Positions 1 through 7,203 of a stretch of DNA of 15,739 nucleotides are shown here, one piece after another. The stretch is from Chloroflexota bacterium (GTDB taxonomy: Bacteria; Chloroflexota; Anaerolineae; Anaerolineales; UBA11858), in the NCBI GenBank assembly GCA_003513015.1, contig DOTA01000098.1:1611-17349 (forward strand), in the 5' to 3' direction. Position numbers and translations under genes: made by a program. Under the pieces are notes generated by a model. That model was not told where the DNA came from. It saw nothing but the letters and a program-made list of their open reading frames with translations, and did not search any database. Each line of letters opens with the position of its first letter. Position 1 is the first letter of the stretch.

Positions 1-1
1 G

Positions 2-883
2 AACATATTTAACCTCATTACGAATAATTGGTTTGTCATCGTACTGGGTATCGGCGTTACGTTCGTATTGATTACCGGAAACTTCGACATGTCTGTCGGC
101 GGCAACATTGCCTTAACCGGTGTGCTTTCCGTTTATTTCTGTCAGGGAGTAAATGTATCTCAGAACACCCTGGCTAATGGATTGGGGTTGCCTTATGCCG
201 TTGCCGTCGGGCTGGCTTTGCTTTGTGCCATGGGCGTTGGTGCGGTCAATGCCTTCTTCATTGCCAAGCTGAAGGTACCTTCTATTATTATCACATTAGG
301 CACAATGATGCTCGCACGCGGCGCTGCTCAGGTTATCACACAGGGTGCGCAGCGTAACACCAGTTTACCCGAAGCTTTTGGTGTGCTGGGGAGTATAGGC
401 ATCCCAGGGACTTCCATCCGACTCCCGTTACTGATCATGATCACGCTGATTATCCTCGCGTATGTTTTTGAGAAAAAGACAGTGTTTGCGAGGCGTATCT
501 ATCTCATTGGTGCGAATCCCGAAGCAGCCCGTCTCTCCGGTATCAATGTGACCAAATATCTCACTGCACTCTACATTCTTAGTGGCCTGCTCGCAGGCAT
601 TACAGGAATACTCCTGGCGTCTGAGTACAAGGCAGGGGTTTCGAGCCGGGCGATGGGATATGAGTTCGATGCATTGGTCATTGCTCTTTTAGGAGGCGTT
701 AGTATCGCGGGTGGGTTTGGCTCTGTATTGGGGATGTTCGTCGGTGCCATCATCCTTTCTGTCGTGACATCGGCAGCTACCGGACTTCTGCTTTCACCGG
801 ATTGGCAATTTATCCTCAAGGCTCTTGTGACCTTTATCGCGATTCTCTCGCAACGGTTTGCACTAGATAAAAGGAAGAACTGA
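2..883 (+). CDS. Sugar ABC transporter permease, RbsC-like (5' partial)
   Basis: This is an inner-membrane permease of the ribose/xylose/AraH family (BPD_transp_2), which forms the channel of a high-affinity sugar importer. The reading frame is open to the left edge (first full codon at base 2), so the N-terminus lies outside the window. A TTG at 68 falls inside a membrane helix and should not be taken as the start. The visible 293 residues are mostly hydrophobic helices. They carry family hallmarks: the early segment ITGNFDMSVGGNIALTG, the cytoplasmic coupling loop GANPEAARLSGIN that contacts the ATPase, and the glycine-rich ALLGGVSIAGGFGSVLG near the C-terminus. It ends in a short basic tail. 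A second, different permease follows 47 bases later, so the two probably form a heterodimer. The ATPase and periplasmic binding protein are presumably upstream. The substrate cannot be read from the sequence; the downstream genes suggest a pentose, hexulose or sugar lactone. Confidence 0.9.
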   Translation, partial: NIFNLITNNWFVIVLGIGVTFVLITGNFDMSVGGNIALTGVLSVYFCQGVNVSQNTLANGLGLPYAVAVGLALLCAMGVGAVNAFFIAKLKVPSIIITLGTMMLARGAAQVITQGAQRNTSLPEAFGVLGSIGIPGTSIRLPLLIMITLIILAYVFEKKTVFARRIYLIGANPEAARLSGINVTKYLTALYILSGLLAGITGILLASEYKAGVSSRAMGYEFDALVIALLGGVSIAGGFGSVLGMFVGAIILSVVTSAATGLLLSPDWQFILKALVTFIAILSQRFALDKRKN

Positions 884-930
884 GTATCCGCGGCGCGTTT
901 GGCGAATATCTATCAGAGGAGCAGATTGAC

Positions 931-1968
931 GTGAATATCACAAAAAACGAAACACTCCAAGCTCAGTTAGATCGATCGGAAAAACTAAGATCAACGATCA
1001 AGCAATTTTATATATATATTGTGTTGGTGCTGATCGTGCTAGTTTTCAGTGTGATGAAGTTGGATGAGGTCGAACTGTTTGGGCGAGGACATTTCCTCAG
1101 CCCAGATAGCATCATTAACCTGTTGCGCAGTGCTGTGCCGATCATGACGTTGAGTGGTGCATTCACGCTCCTGATGATTTCGGGCTATATCGACCTTTCT
1201 GTCGGTAGTGCGATGAGTTTGAGCGCGGTAGTGTATGCCCTGATGATCCTTAACGGGTTCAGTTTCCTGCCTGCGTTCATCATTACTTTGATTGTTGGGA
1301 TAGTCATGGGATTCACCAATGGCTATCTGGTCATGAAACTGCGTATCACCCCTGTGATTGCTACACTGGTGACACTTAGCTTATTCAAAGGCATCGCACT
1401 TTTGATCGTGCCAGATGGTCTGTCTGCAATTAAAGGAAGTGCAGACAAGCCAATGCCTGACTGGATTAATTATTATGCACGAAAGGATGTCTTTCTCGGA
1501 CTGCCATGGGCTTTCTGGGTAGCTATCCTTGTGATCATCGTGCTGGTCATTGTCCAGAGAAAGACAATTCTCGGTAAATACGCCGCAGCCATTGGGGGCA
1601 ACCGTATAGCCGCGAACTTGTCTGGCATCAACGCCATCAGAATTGTAGGGTTTCTGTATATCATCGTTGGTTTTTTTGCAGCGTTGGCTGGAATAGCACG
1701 CGCCAGTTACATGTCTTTGGGAGATCCCCTTTCAGGCGATGGTATGGAATTAGACTGTATCATCGCTGTGTTATTGGGGGGGACTGCTTTCTCTGGAGGC
1801 GAAGGATCAGTTGCAAAGACGATTATAGGCGCCCTCATTATTATTTGCGTGACAATCGGTCTGATGACCGTCATCCCTGCTTACTGGCAAAATTTAGCGA
1901 AAGGCAGCGTGCTTATCGCCGCCGTTGTTCTAAATCACTTACTGGTGCGGGAAAAGGTGAATGCGTAG
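931..1968 (+). CDS. Sugar ABC transporter permease, RbsC-like (second subunit)
   Basis: This 345-residue multi-spanning permease belongs to the same BPD_transp_2 family as its upstream neighbour but is clearly a different paralogue. A hydrophilic N-terminal tail of about 25 residues precedes the first helix (around 26-45). ISGYIDLSVGSAMSLSAV matches the conserved early motif. GGNRIAANLSGINAIRI is the ATPase-coupling loop, and AVLLGGTAFSGGEGSVAKT is the conserved C-terminal glycine motif. The start is a GTG at 931, chosen because an AGAGGAG-type ribosome binding site lies about ten bases upstream (915-921) and because it gives a complete N-terminal tail. The gene is probably co-transcribed with the first permease, and the pair would form a heterodimeric channel. 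The family is certain; the transported sugar is not. The epimerase and kinase genes that follow make a sugar leading to L-xylulose or L-ribulose phosphate the most economical guess. Confidence 0.92.
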   Translation: MNITKNETLQAQLDRSEKLRSTIKQFYIYIVLVLIVLVFSVMKLDEVELFGRGHFLSPDSIINLLRSAVPIMTLSGAFTLLMISGYIDLSVGSAMSLSAVVYALMILNGFSFLPAFIITLIVGIVMGFTNGYLVMKLRITPVIATLVTLSLFKGIALLIVPDGLSAIKGSADKPMPDWINYYARKDVFLGLPWAFWVAILVIIVLVIVQRKTILGKYAAAIGGNRIAANLSGINAIRIVGFLYIIVGFFAALAGIARASYMSLGDPLSGDGMELDCIIAVLLGGTAFSGGEGSVAKTIIGALIIICVTIGLMTVIPAYWQNLAKGSVLIAAVVLNHLLVREKVNA

Positions 1969-2042
1969 AAGTGGCGGGATTGGAAAACGGCGCTTAGTTT
2001 ATCGTTCCAGTGCCCTGCTAGGTTACGGTTGGAGAAGTTATC

Positions 2043-2930
2043 ATGTTTAAGATGCCTGTTGGTCTCTATGAAAAAGCGCTGCCCGCGGCCCTTTCTTGGG
2101 AAGAACGCCTGGCCGCAGCAGGGCAGGCTGGGTATGACTTCGTGGAGATTTCGATTGACGAAAGCGATGAGCGTTTGTCTCGTTTGGATTGGTCTGCTTC
2201 AGAAAAAGCGAAATTGCGACAATCAATCGCCAATACTGGCGTAAAAATTATGACGATGTGTCTGAGCGGACATCGCAAATACCCACTTGGCAGCCACAAT
2301 CCAGAAACTCGCCAGCAAGGATTGGAGATTTTGTACAAAGCCATCGAGTTCGCCGGAGATATTGGGCTGCGCGTCGTTCAGGTTATGGGCTATGACGTCT
2401 TTTATGAAACCAGCGATGATGAGACGAATGCGAATTTTATCGAAGGCCTCTACCGAGGGGCACAGTTTGCAAGTCAAGCTGGCGTAATGCTTGGTTTGGA
2501 AAATCTGGACACCCCCTATGTAGAAAATCTTTCAAAGGGCTTAAAAATTATCGAAGCCATTAACTCTCCTTGGCTCAAACTGTACCCTGATATGGGCAAT
2601 TTGGCCGCTGCCGGATATCATCCTCCAGATGAACTCCGTTTAGCCAAAGACCAAATCTTAGGCATTCACATTAAAGATGCCATGCCAAAGGTCATTCGTG
2701 GCATCCCCTTCGAAGAAGGAATTGTACCTTTCAAAGAAACTTTTCAAACGCTGGCTGAAATCGGATTTTGGGGCCTGCTGGGCGTGGAGATTTGGGGGGA
2801 TCGACATGCTGGTGAGAACCCCATTGCTGCCGCGGCCTCTGCCCGGCAATTTGTAGATGAATTAGTGGCCGCCGAAACCTGGGCATTTGAACGCTCATTC
2901 GAGCGGGTATCTCTGAGCCAAATGGTGTAG
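2043..2930 (+). CDS. ulaE: L-ribulose-5-phosphate 3-epimerase (UlaE/SgbU family)
   Basis: This cytoplasmic TIM-barrel enzyme of the AP-endonuclease-2/xylose-isomerase-like superfamily interconverts L-xylulose 5-phosphate and L-ribulose 5-phosphate (EC 5.1.3.22). Its 295 residues match the E. coli UlaE length and pattern from the first strand: GLYEKALP, then SIDESDERLSRLDWS, MCLSGHRKYPLGS and LYPDMGNL. The four metal ligands of the family are all present at a constant offset of two from E. coli UlaE: Glu153, Asp183, His209 (in HIKD) and Glu249 (in VEIWGD). The ATG at 2043 has a GGAGAAG ribosome binding site at 2031-2037. Old databases call this family 'hexulose-6-phosphate isomerase'; the UlaE-type signature makes that name misleading. 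It follows the permeases by 74 bases. With LyxK and the AraD-like protein of this locus it would form a route from L-xylulose to D-xylulose-5-P. Confidence 0.93.
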   Translation: MFKMPVGLYEKALPAALSWEERLAAAGQAGYDFVEISIDESDERLSRLDWSASEKAKLRQSIANTGVKIMTMCLSGHRKYPLGSHNPETRQQGLEILYKAIEFAGDIGLRVVQVMGYDVFYETSDDETNANFIEGLYRGAQFASQAGVMLGLENLDTPYVENLSKGLKIIEAINSPWLKLYPDMGNLAAAGYHPPDELRLAKDQILGIHIKDAMPKVIRGIPFEEGIVPFKETFQTLAEIGFWGLLGVEIWGDRHAGENPIAAAASARQFVDELVAAETWAFERSFERVSLSQMV

Positions 2931-2946
2931 ATCCGCTCTTTAGAAT

Positions 2947-2977
2947 TTTAGAGGTGTCACAAATAATGAGTTATACT
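2947..2977 (+). promoter_or_regulatory. Candidate sigma-70-type promoter before the SorC regulator
   Basis: In the 126-base gap between ulaE and the regulator, TATACT at 2972-2977 is a good -10 box. The -35 region (TTTAGA at 2947-2952 with a 19-base spacer, or TAGAGG at 2949 with 17) is weak, which could mean an activator-dependent promoter. The rest of the gap shows only a GAGAGG ribosome binding site just before the regulator. This is inferred from sequence only. Confidence 0.3.
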
Positions 2978-3056
2978 CTGTGCCGATTATGGCCTGAAAG
3001 AAAGGCAATTTCAAGGCTGTAGAGCGAGCACGATATTCACAAGAGAGGATGAAAAT

Positions 3057-4031
3057 ATGCCAACATATGATCACGTACGACTCATTAATACTATCTTGAA
3101 CCTTTATTATATGGAAAAGATGACACAGTCCGAAATTGCAGAGCGTTTGGAATTATCCACACCGAAGGTCAATCGCCTCCTTCAGCAGGCCCGCGAACTC
3201 GGATATGTGGATTTTGTGATCCGCACCCCGTTTCAACATCTTTTTGAAATCGAAAATCGTTTGAAAGCTGTCTTCGGCTTACAAGATGCCATTGTCATTC
3301 CAGCCATCGGAGATACGAGCAGTTCGCTATTGAATGCCATCGGAACCGTTGCCGCAAATTTTTTACTCGATCACATTCGAGATGGCGATGTGATCGCAAT
3401 TACGCCCGGCACAACCGTTCAAGCCGTTGCCCAATCGCTGGATGCTACCCGTCCTTATCAGGTTGAAATTGTCCCAATCCTTGGATCAATCCAGGGTGAT
3501 ATCGAGTCCGATATGAACTATTTAGCCGCACAGATGGCTGACCGCCTGGGCGCAAAATCATACCAACTCCATGCCCCAGCCTTTATGGATACCCGAGAGC
3601 ATTGTGAGGTGTTGCGATCGATGGAACCCGTAAAAAAAATACTTGATATTGGCCGTCATGCCAACATTGCGCTTCTAGGCGTTGGCACAGTGATCCCTGA
3701 AGTATCGCGTTTTGTTCAGTTCACGGCCTTATCGGCTAAAGAATTGACGGATATCGCAGATAACTGTGGGGGCGTGGGTGAAATTTCGGCGCATGTGTAC
3801 GATATTGAGGGCCAGCCCTGCAGTCAGGAATATTCTGAGCGCGTCATCGGGCTAACCCTGAGTGAAATCCGCCAAATCCCCTACAGGATTGGTATCGCGG
3901 CTTCGGCCCCCAAAGCCTTGCCCATCTATGGCGCACTCCGCGGCGGCTATTTACATGCCCTGATCACCGATGAGACCGCCGCGCGCGGCGTCCTCAACAT
4001 CTTTGATGAAAATTTTCGCAAAACACCCTAA
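3057..4031 (+). CDS. SorC/DeoR-type sugar-responsive transcriptional regulator
   Basis: This 324-residue protein has an N-terminal helix-turn-helix at about residues 17-50 (EKMTQSEIAERLELSTPKVN), preceded by INTILNLYYM, as in SorC, DeoR and CggR. A SorC-type sugar-phosphate-binding domain, related to the ribose-5-P isomerase fold, fills residues 60-320. It includes the conserved ITPGTTVQAVAQSL and ALLGVGTVIP loops and the glycine-containing NCGGVGEISAHVYD segment. Proteins of this family bind a phosphorylated sugar and release or activate DNA near their own operon, so it is the obvious local regulator. The inducer is probably a ketose phosphate of this pathway, which is an inference. The ATG at 3057 is preceded by AGAGAGG at 3042-3048. 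It lies between two pathway genes on the same strand, and the next gene begins 17 bases after its stop, so it is probably co-transcribed with the enzymes. Confidence 0.92.
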   Translation: MPTYDHVRLINTILNLYYMEKMTQSEIAERLELSTPKVNRLLQQARELGYVDFVIRTPFQHLFEIENRLKAVFGLQDAIVIPAIGDTSSSLLNAIGTVAANFLLDHIRDGDVIAITPGTTVQAVAQSLDATRPYQVEIVPILGSIQGDIESDMNYLAAQMADRLGAKSYQLHAPAFMDTREHCEVLRSMEPVKKILDIGRHANIALLGVGTVIPEVSRFVQFTALSAKELTDIADNCGGVGEISAHVYDIEGQPCSQEYSERVIGLTLSEIRQIPYRIGIAASAPKALPIYGALRGGYLHALITDETAARGVLNIFDENFRKTP

Positions 4032-4048
4032 ACGATTTGGAGATTTAG

Positions 4049-4693
4049 ATGTTATTAGAACAGCTTCGCGAGATTGTTTGGAAATGTAATTTGGAACTAC
4101 CTAAAAATGATCTGGTTAAGATGACCAGCGGCAACGTGAGCGGACGCGACCCGGAAACAGGGTTGGTCGTCATTAAACCGAGTGGATACAGCTTCGAAGA
4201 TTTAACACCCGCCCACATGGTGGTGGTTGATATGGATGGTCAGGTTGTGGAAGGTGATCTCAAACCCTCGACGGATACAGACACCCACTTATATGTTTAC
4301 CAACGCCGCCCCGATGTCTTTGGCATGGTTCATACGCATTCAGTCTATGCCAGTACCTTTGCTGTTTTGGGAGAACCCATTCCGGCCTGCCTCACAGCCT
4401 GCGCCATGCTGGGCGGTGAAATCCCCCTCGGTGGTTACGCTCCTATTGGTGGTGAAGCGATTGGGCAAGAGATTATCGACAAAATTGGACGGGCGAAAGC
4501 CATCGTCATGCAGAATCATGGTGTCTTCACCATCGGTTCGTCAGCCCCAGAAGCTACCAAAATGGCGGTCGAAGTGGAAGAGATCGCCAAAATTACCCAC
4601 CTGGCCATGATGCGCGGTAAACCCATTCAGCTTTCCGAAAGCCAGGTTGATTACATGGTGAATTTGTATCAAAACGTTTACGGCCAACGATAA
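4049..4693 (+). CDS. AraD/UlaF-like L-ribulose-5-P 4-epimerase or class II sugar-phosphate aldolase
   Basis: This 214-residue zinc enzyme belongs to the class II aldolase/adducin fold. In the expected role it converts L-ribulose 5-phosphate to D-xylulose 5-phosphate. It aligns without gaps to E. coli AraD over the first 120 residues. The phosphate-binding motifs SGNVS (27-31) and KPSG (43-46) are present, as are the metal ligands Asp76, His95, His97 and, after a deletion, His157. The C-terminal catalytic Tyr is kept as Tyr211 in VYGQR. Two points differ. E. coli AraD's catalytic acid Asp120 is absent (the segment is TACAMLGGEIP), and the following stretch, IPLGGYAPIGGEAIG, is short and reads like L-fuculose-phosphate aldolase. 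The family is certain; epimerase versus aldolase is open. Context (UlaE and LyxK nearby) favours the epimerase. GGAG at 4039-4042 supports the ATG at 4049. The gene follows the regulator by 17 bases. Confidence 0.85.
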   Translation: MLLEQLREIVWKCNLELPKNDLVKMTSGNVSGRDPETGLVVIKPSGYSFEDLTPAHMVVVDMDGQVVEGDLKPSTDTDTHLYVYQRRPDVFGMVHTHSVYASTFAVLGEPIPACLTACAMLGGEIPLGGYAPIGGEAIGQEIIDKIGRAKAIVMQNHGVFTIGSSAPEATKMAVEVEEIAKITHLAMMRGKPIQLSESQVDYMVNLYQNVYGQR

Positions 4694-4739
4694 CGTGGCT
4701 GTAATTATCAAATCTGGAAACTTCGCACTTCAGTAAATT

Positions 4740-5528
4740 ATGCAATCACTCGCAAATATTACCCACCTCATCATTGATATGGACGGCGTCCTCTACCTGG
4801 GCGACCAACCCATGCCCCGCCTATGCGAGTTCTTTGCTTTCTTGCGGACGCGCTCCATCCGCTTTACCCTGGCAACGAACAACTCAACCCGCACACCTCA
4901 GGAATACGCGCATAAATTGGCCGGCATGGGAGTGACGGTATCGCCAGACGAAATCCTGAATTCAGGTCAGGCCGCAGCCCGTTTCCTGGCCCGCGAATAT
5001 CCCCTTGGGACGCGGGTGCATGTCTTCGGGATGCCCTCCCTCAAACAAGCCATCCTCGACGAAGGGTTTATCCTGGCTGATGATGACGTTCAATTGGTAG
5101 TTGCCAGCATGGATCGCGATGTAACCTACGAAAAACTCAAAAAGGCCACCTTGCTGATCCGCGGTGGCGCCCGTTTTATCGCCACTAACCTCGATCCAAC
5201 CAATCCTTCCGTAGAAGGGCTACTGCCTGGCACCGGCTCGATGATCGCGGCCCTTGCAACCGCCTCTGGCACGAAGCCGCAGGCCATCGGCAAGCCAGAG
5301 CCAACCATGTACCAACTGGCTATGGAACAGATGGGTGCCACCCCCGAAACAACCGCCGTCATCGGTGACCGCGTTGATACCGATATTCTCGGTGGCAAAC
5401 GGGCTGGGATCACGACCATCTGCGTTTTATCAGGTTCGTCAGATCGTGCGGAGGCCGAAGCCATTGAAACCGATCTGATTTTCGATGACATTGCGCATCT
5501 TTTGGAGACCTGGATGAATAATTTCTGA
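4740..5528 (+). CDS. HAD-IIA family sugar-phosphate phosphatase (NagD/PGP-like)
   Basis: This 262-residue cytoplasmic hydrolase belongs to HAD subclass IIA, the NagD, p-nitrophenylphosphatase and phosphoglycolate phosphatase group. Motif I is IIDMDGVLYLGD with nucleophile Asp13 and acid/base Asp15. Motif II is LATNNST (44-50). The C2-type cap domain lies between motif II and the lysine motif IGKPEPTMYQLA. Motif IV is VIGDRVDTDILGG with Mg-binding Asp210 and Asp215. The full length agrees with the family. The physiological substrate cannot be deduced; housekeeping of sugar-phosphate overflow or dephosphorylation of a dead-end ketose phosphate are both plausible. The start at 4740 has no clear ribosome binding site in the 46-base gap after the AraD-like gene. 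It is still the only ATG that keeps the conserved N-terminal strand. Translation may depend on the upstream gene. Confidence 0.9.
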   Translation: MQSLANITHLIIDMDGVLYLGDQPMPRLCEFFAFLRTRSIRFTLATNNSTRTPQEYAHKLAGMGVTVSPDEILNSGQAAARFLAREYPLGTRVHVFGMPSLKQAILDEGFILADDDVQLVVASMDRDVTYEKLKKATLLIRGGARFIATNLDPTNPSVEGLLPGTGSMIAALATASGTKPQAIGKPEPTMYQLAMEQMGATPETTAVIGDRVDTDILGGKRAGITTICVLSGSSDRAEAEAIETDLIFDDIAHLLETWMNNF

Positions 5529-5539
5529 AGCAACTTTCA

Positions 5540-5593
5540 GACTGGCGGCTCTGATGATTCTACGGAAGCATTTCCTCCAAATAACTGCCAGTC
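5540..5593 (+). repeat. Dyad in the gap before the first FGGY kinase
   Basis: GACTGGC (5540-5546) and GCCAGTC (5587-5593) are perfect reverse complements. The stem extends inward by a G-T and a G-C pair, enclosing a 36-base loop that contains a small GGAA/TTCC stem (5564-5567 with 5572-5575). There is no adjoining T-run that would make a standard terminator, although ATTTTTG follows 15 bases later. It could be an operator, a weak terminator or an mRNA processing structure. The remainder of this 110-base gap ends in the AGGAG ribosome binding site of the kinase. Confidence 0.3.
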
Positions 5594-5638
5594 CTCTGTA
5601 AAATCATTTTTGTAACCCAATCTCTTAGGAGTCAAGAC

Positions 5639-7186
5639 ATGGACTACCTCGCGGGCATTGATATCGGCTCGACGACCCTCAAAGCTGTGCTATACAACAT
5701 TTCTGGTGACCTGGTTGCCAGTGGCTCTCGGCCGACTGAGCGTTTTACCCCCTATCCAGATCACCCTGAATGGACAGTTTGGCAACCGGAGCAAATCTGG
5801 GAAGGCTGCGCCGCGGCAATGAAAGACGCTGTCGCCCAGGTGGGGAATCCTCATAATATCAAAGCGGTAGCTGTGACTGGCATGGGGATGGATGGGGTTC
5901 CCATGGATGAGCATGGTAATTGGTTGTATCCGTTCATCAGTTGGCATGACCCGCGCACCGAAACTCAACTGAATTGGTGGGTGAAAAATATCGGGGCCGA
6001 AAAAAGTTTCAGCGTTGGTGGGGGAACCTTATGGCGATTCAATACTGCCCTGCGCCTCCTATGGATGGCCGAGCATGAGCCTGAAATCCTGGCTCGCACC
6101 GATAAATGGCTGTTGATCGAAGATTTTCTGAATTTCATGTTATGTGGGGTGCGAGCAACTGATTACACCATGGCTTCTTGCACCCTATTGTTTGATCAAA
6201 CGACCCGCAATTGGTCAGACGAACTGCTAACGCAAGCCAATATTGATCGCCGGTTGCTTTGCGATGCTTTTCCTAGTGGGACCCCGCTGGGTGAAGTATC
6301 CGCGGCAGCCTCTGCGGCCACCGGGCTCCCCGTTGGCACGCCGGTCGTTTTGGGTGGGCACGATTATTTGTGTGGGGCCTTGCCTGTGGGAGCTTTCAAA
6401 CCCGGCGTCGTTTTAGATGTGACCGGCACTTGGGAGATCGTATTAGCCGCCATCCCTGAACCAATCCTGACACCCGATATCCAAAAATTAGGGGTAACAG
6501 TTGAAACTCATGTCGCCCGCGATACTTATGCAGTGTGGGGGGGAGCCGTGGCCGCAGATATGCTTGAATGGTACCGCAAAGAATATGGTCACGAAGCTCG
6601 GCGACGTGCAGATCATGGATGCGGCGTCGATTGGGATTATCTCATGGCTGAGGCTGCTGCCTCTCCCCCTGGGGCTAAGGGCACCATGTTTTTACCGCAT
6701 ATGTCCGCGGCTGGTTGCCCGGTAGTCGATGCCCGATCACTAGGCGCCTTTGTAGGGCTAAGCAATTTTACCGAAAGCGGCGATCTGCTGCGGGCCATCA
6801 TCGAGGGATTAGATTATCAAGTCCTGGATATTGTTTCCGCCCTCCAAACCGGTTTAGGAATCACCCCCAACCATCTGGTAGCCGTTGGTGGAGCGACGCG
6901 AAATTCATTCTGGATGCAAAACAAAGCTGATGTGTTGGGTCTGCCGATTGAAGTGCCAGACATCGAAGAGGCCACCTCTCTTGGGGCCGCGGTTCTGGCC
7001 GGAATTGGGATTGGATTGTACAGAGATGAACAGGAGGCTTTTGAGCAAGTTTATCGACCTGGAATAATTTATTACCCCAACGCAGAACTATCCCCCAAAT
7101 ATGCTGAGTGGTATCAAATTTATAAACAGCTTTATTCGGTTCTAAAACCTATCAACCACCAACTTTACGATCAGTTTAGAGTTTGA
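5639..7186 (+). CDS. FGGY-family carbohydrate kinase (xylulokinase-like, substrate unassigned)
   Basis: This 515-residue cytoplasmic kinase phosphorylates a sugar or polyol with ATP. The N-terminal FGGY domain opens with the phosphate-1 loop GIDIGSTTLKAVLYN and includes AVTGMGMDGVPMDEHG and WHDPRTE. The catalytic Asp is Asp242 in GGHDYLCGA, at the junction with the C-terminal domain. The ATP-binding region contains LDVTGTWE and the adenosine motif VAVGGATRNSFWMQNKADVLG, followed by the EEATSLGAAVLAGIGIG signature. The GGHD-type catalytic motif places it near the YgcE/fuculokinase-like branch rather than with the downstream LyxK, but I cannot name its sugar. AGGAG at 5627-5631 sets the ATG at 5639. 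Its stop is 17 bases before the lactonase gene, so the two are probably co-transcribed. Candidate substrates are a ketopentose, a tetrulose or a polyol. Confidence 0.92.
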   Translation: MDYLAGIDIGSTTLKAVLYNISGDLVASGSRPTERFTPYPDHPEWTVWQPEQIWEGCAAAMKDAVAQVGNPHNIKAVAVTGMGMDGVPMDEHGNWLYPFISWHDPRTETQLNWWVKNIGAEKSFSVGGGTLWRFNTALRLLWMAEHEPEILARTDKWLLIEDFLNFMLCGVRATDYTMASCTLLFDQTTRNWSDELLTQANIDRRLLCDAFPSGTPLGEVSAAASAATGLPVGTPVVLGGHDYLCGALPVGAFKPGVVLDVTGTWEIVLAAIPEPILTPDIQKLGVTVETHVARDTYAVWGGAVAADMLEWYRKEYGHEARRRADHGCGVDWDYLMAEAAASPPGAKGTMFLPHMSAAGCPVVDARSLGAFVGLSNFTESGDLLRAIIEGLDYQVLDIVSALQTGLGITPNHLVAVGGATRNSFWMQNKADVLGLPIEVPDIEEATSLGAAVLAGIGIGLYRDEQEAFEQVYRPGIIYYPNAELSPKYAEWYQIYKQLYSVLKPINHQLYDQFRV

Positions 7187-7203
7187 GCAAAGGAGCCTAA
7201 ACC

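Noticed and set aside
2043..2930. Hexulose-6-phosphate isomerase (old family name) as the function of the UlaE-like gene
   Set aside because: Motifs and metal ligands follow UlaE at a constant two-residue offset. The genuine hexulose-phosphate isomerase fold (SIS) is present separately as HxlB.
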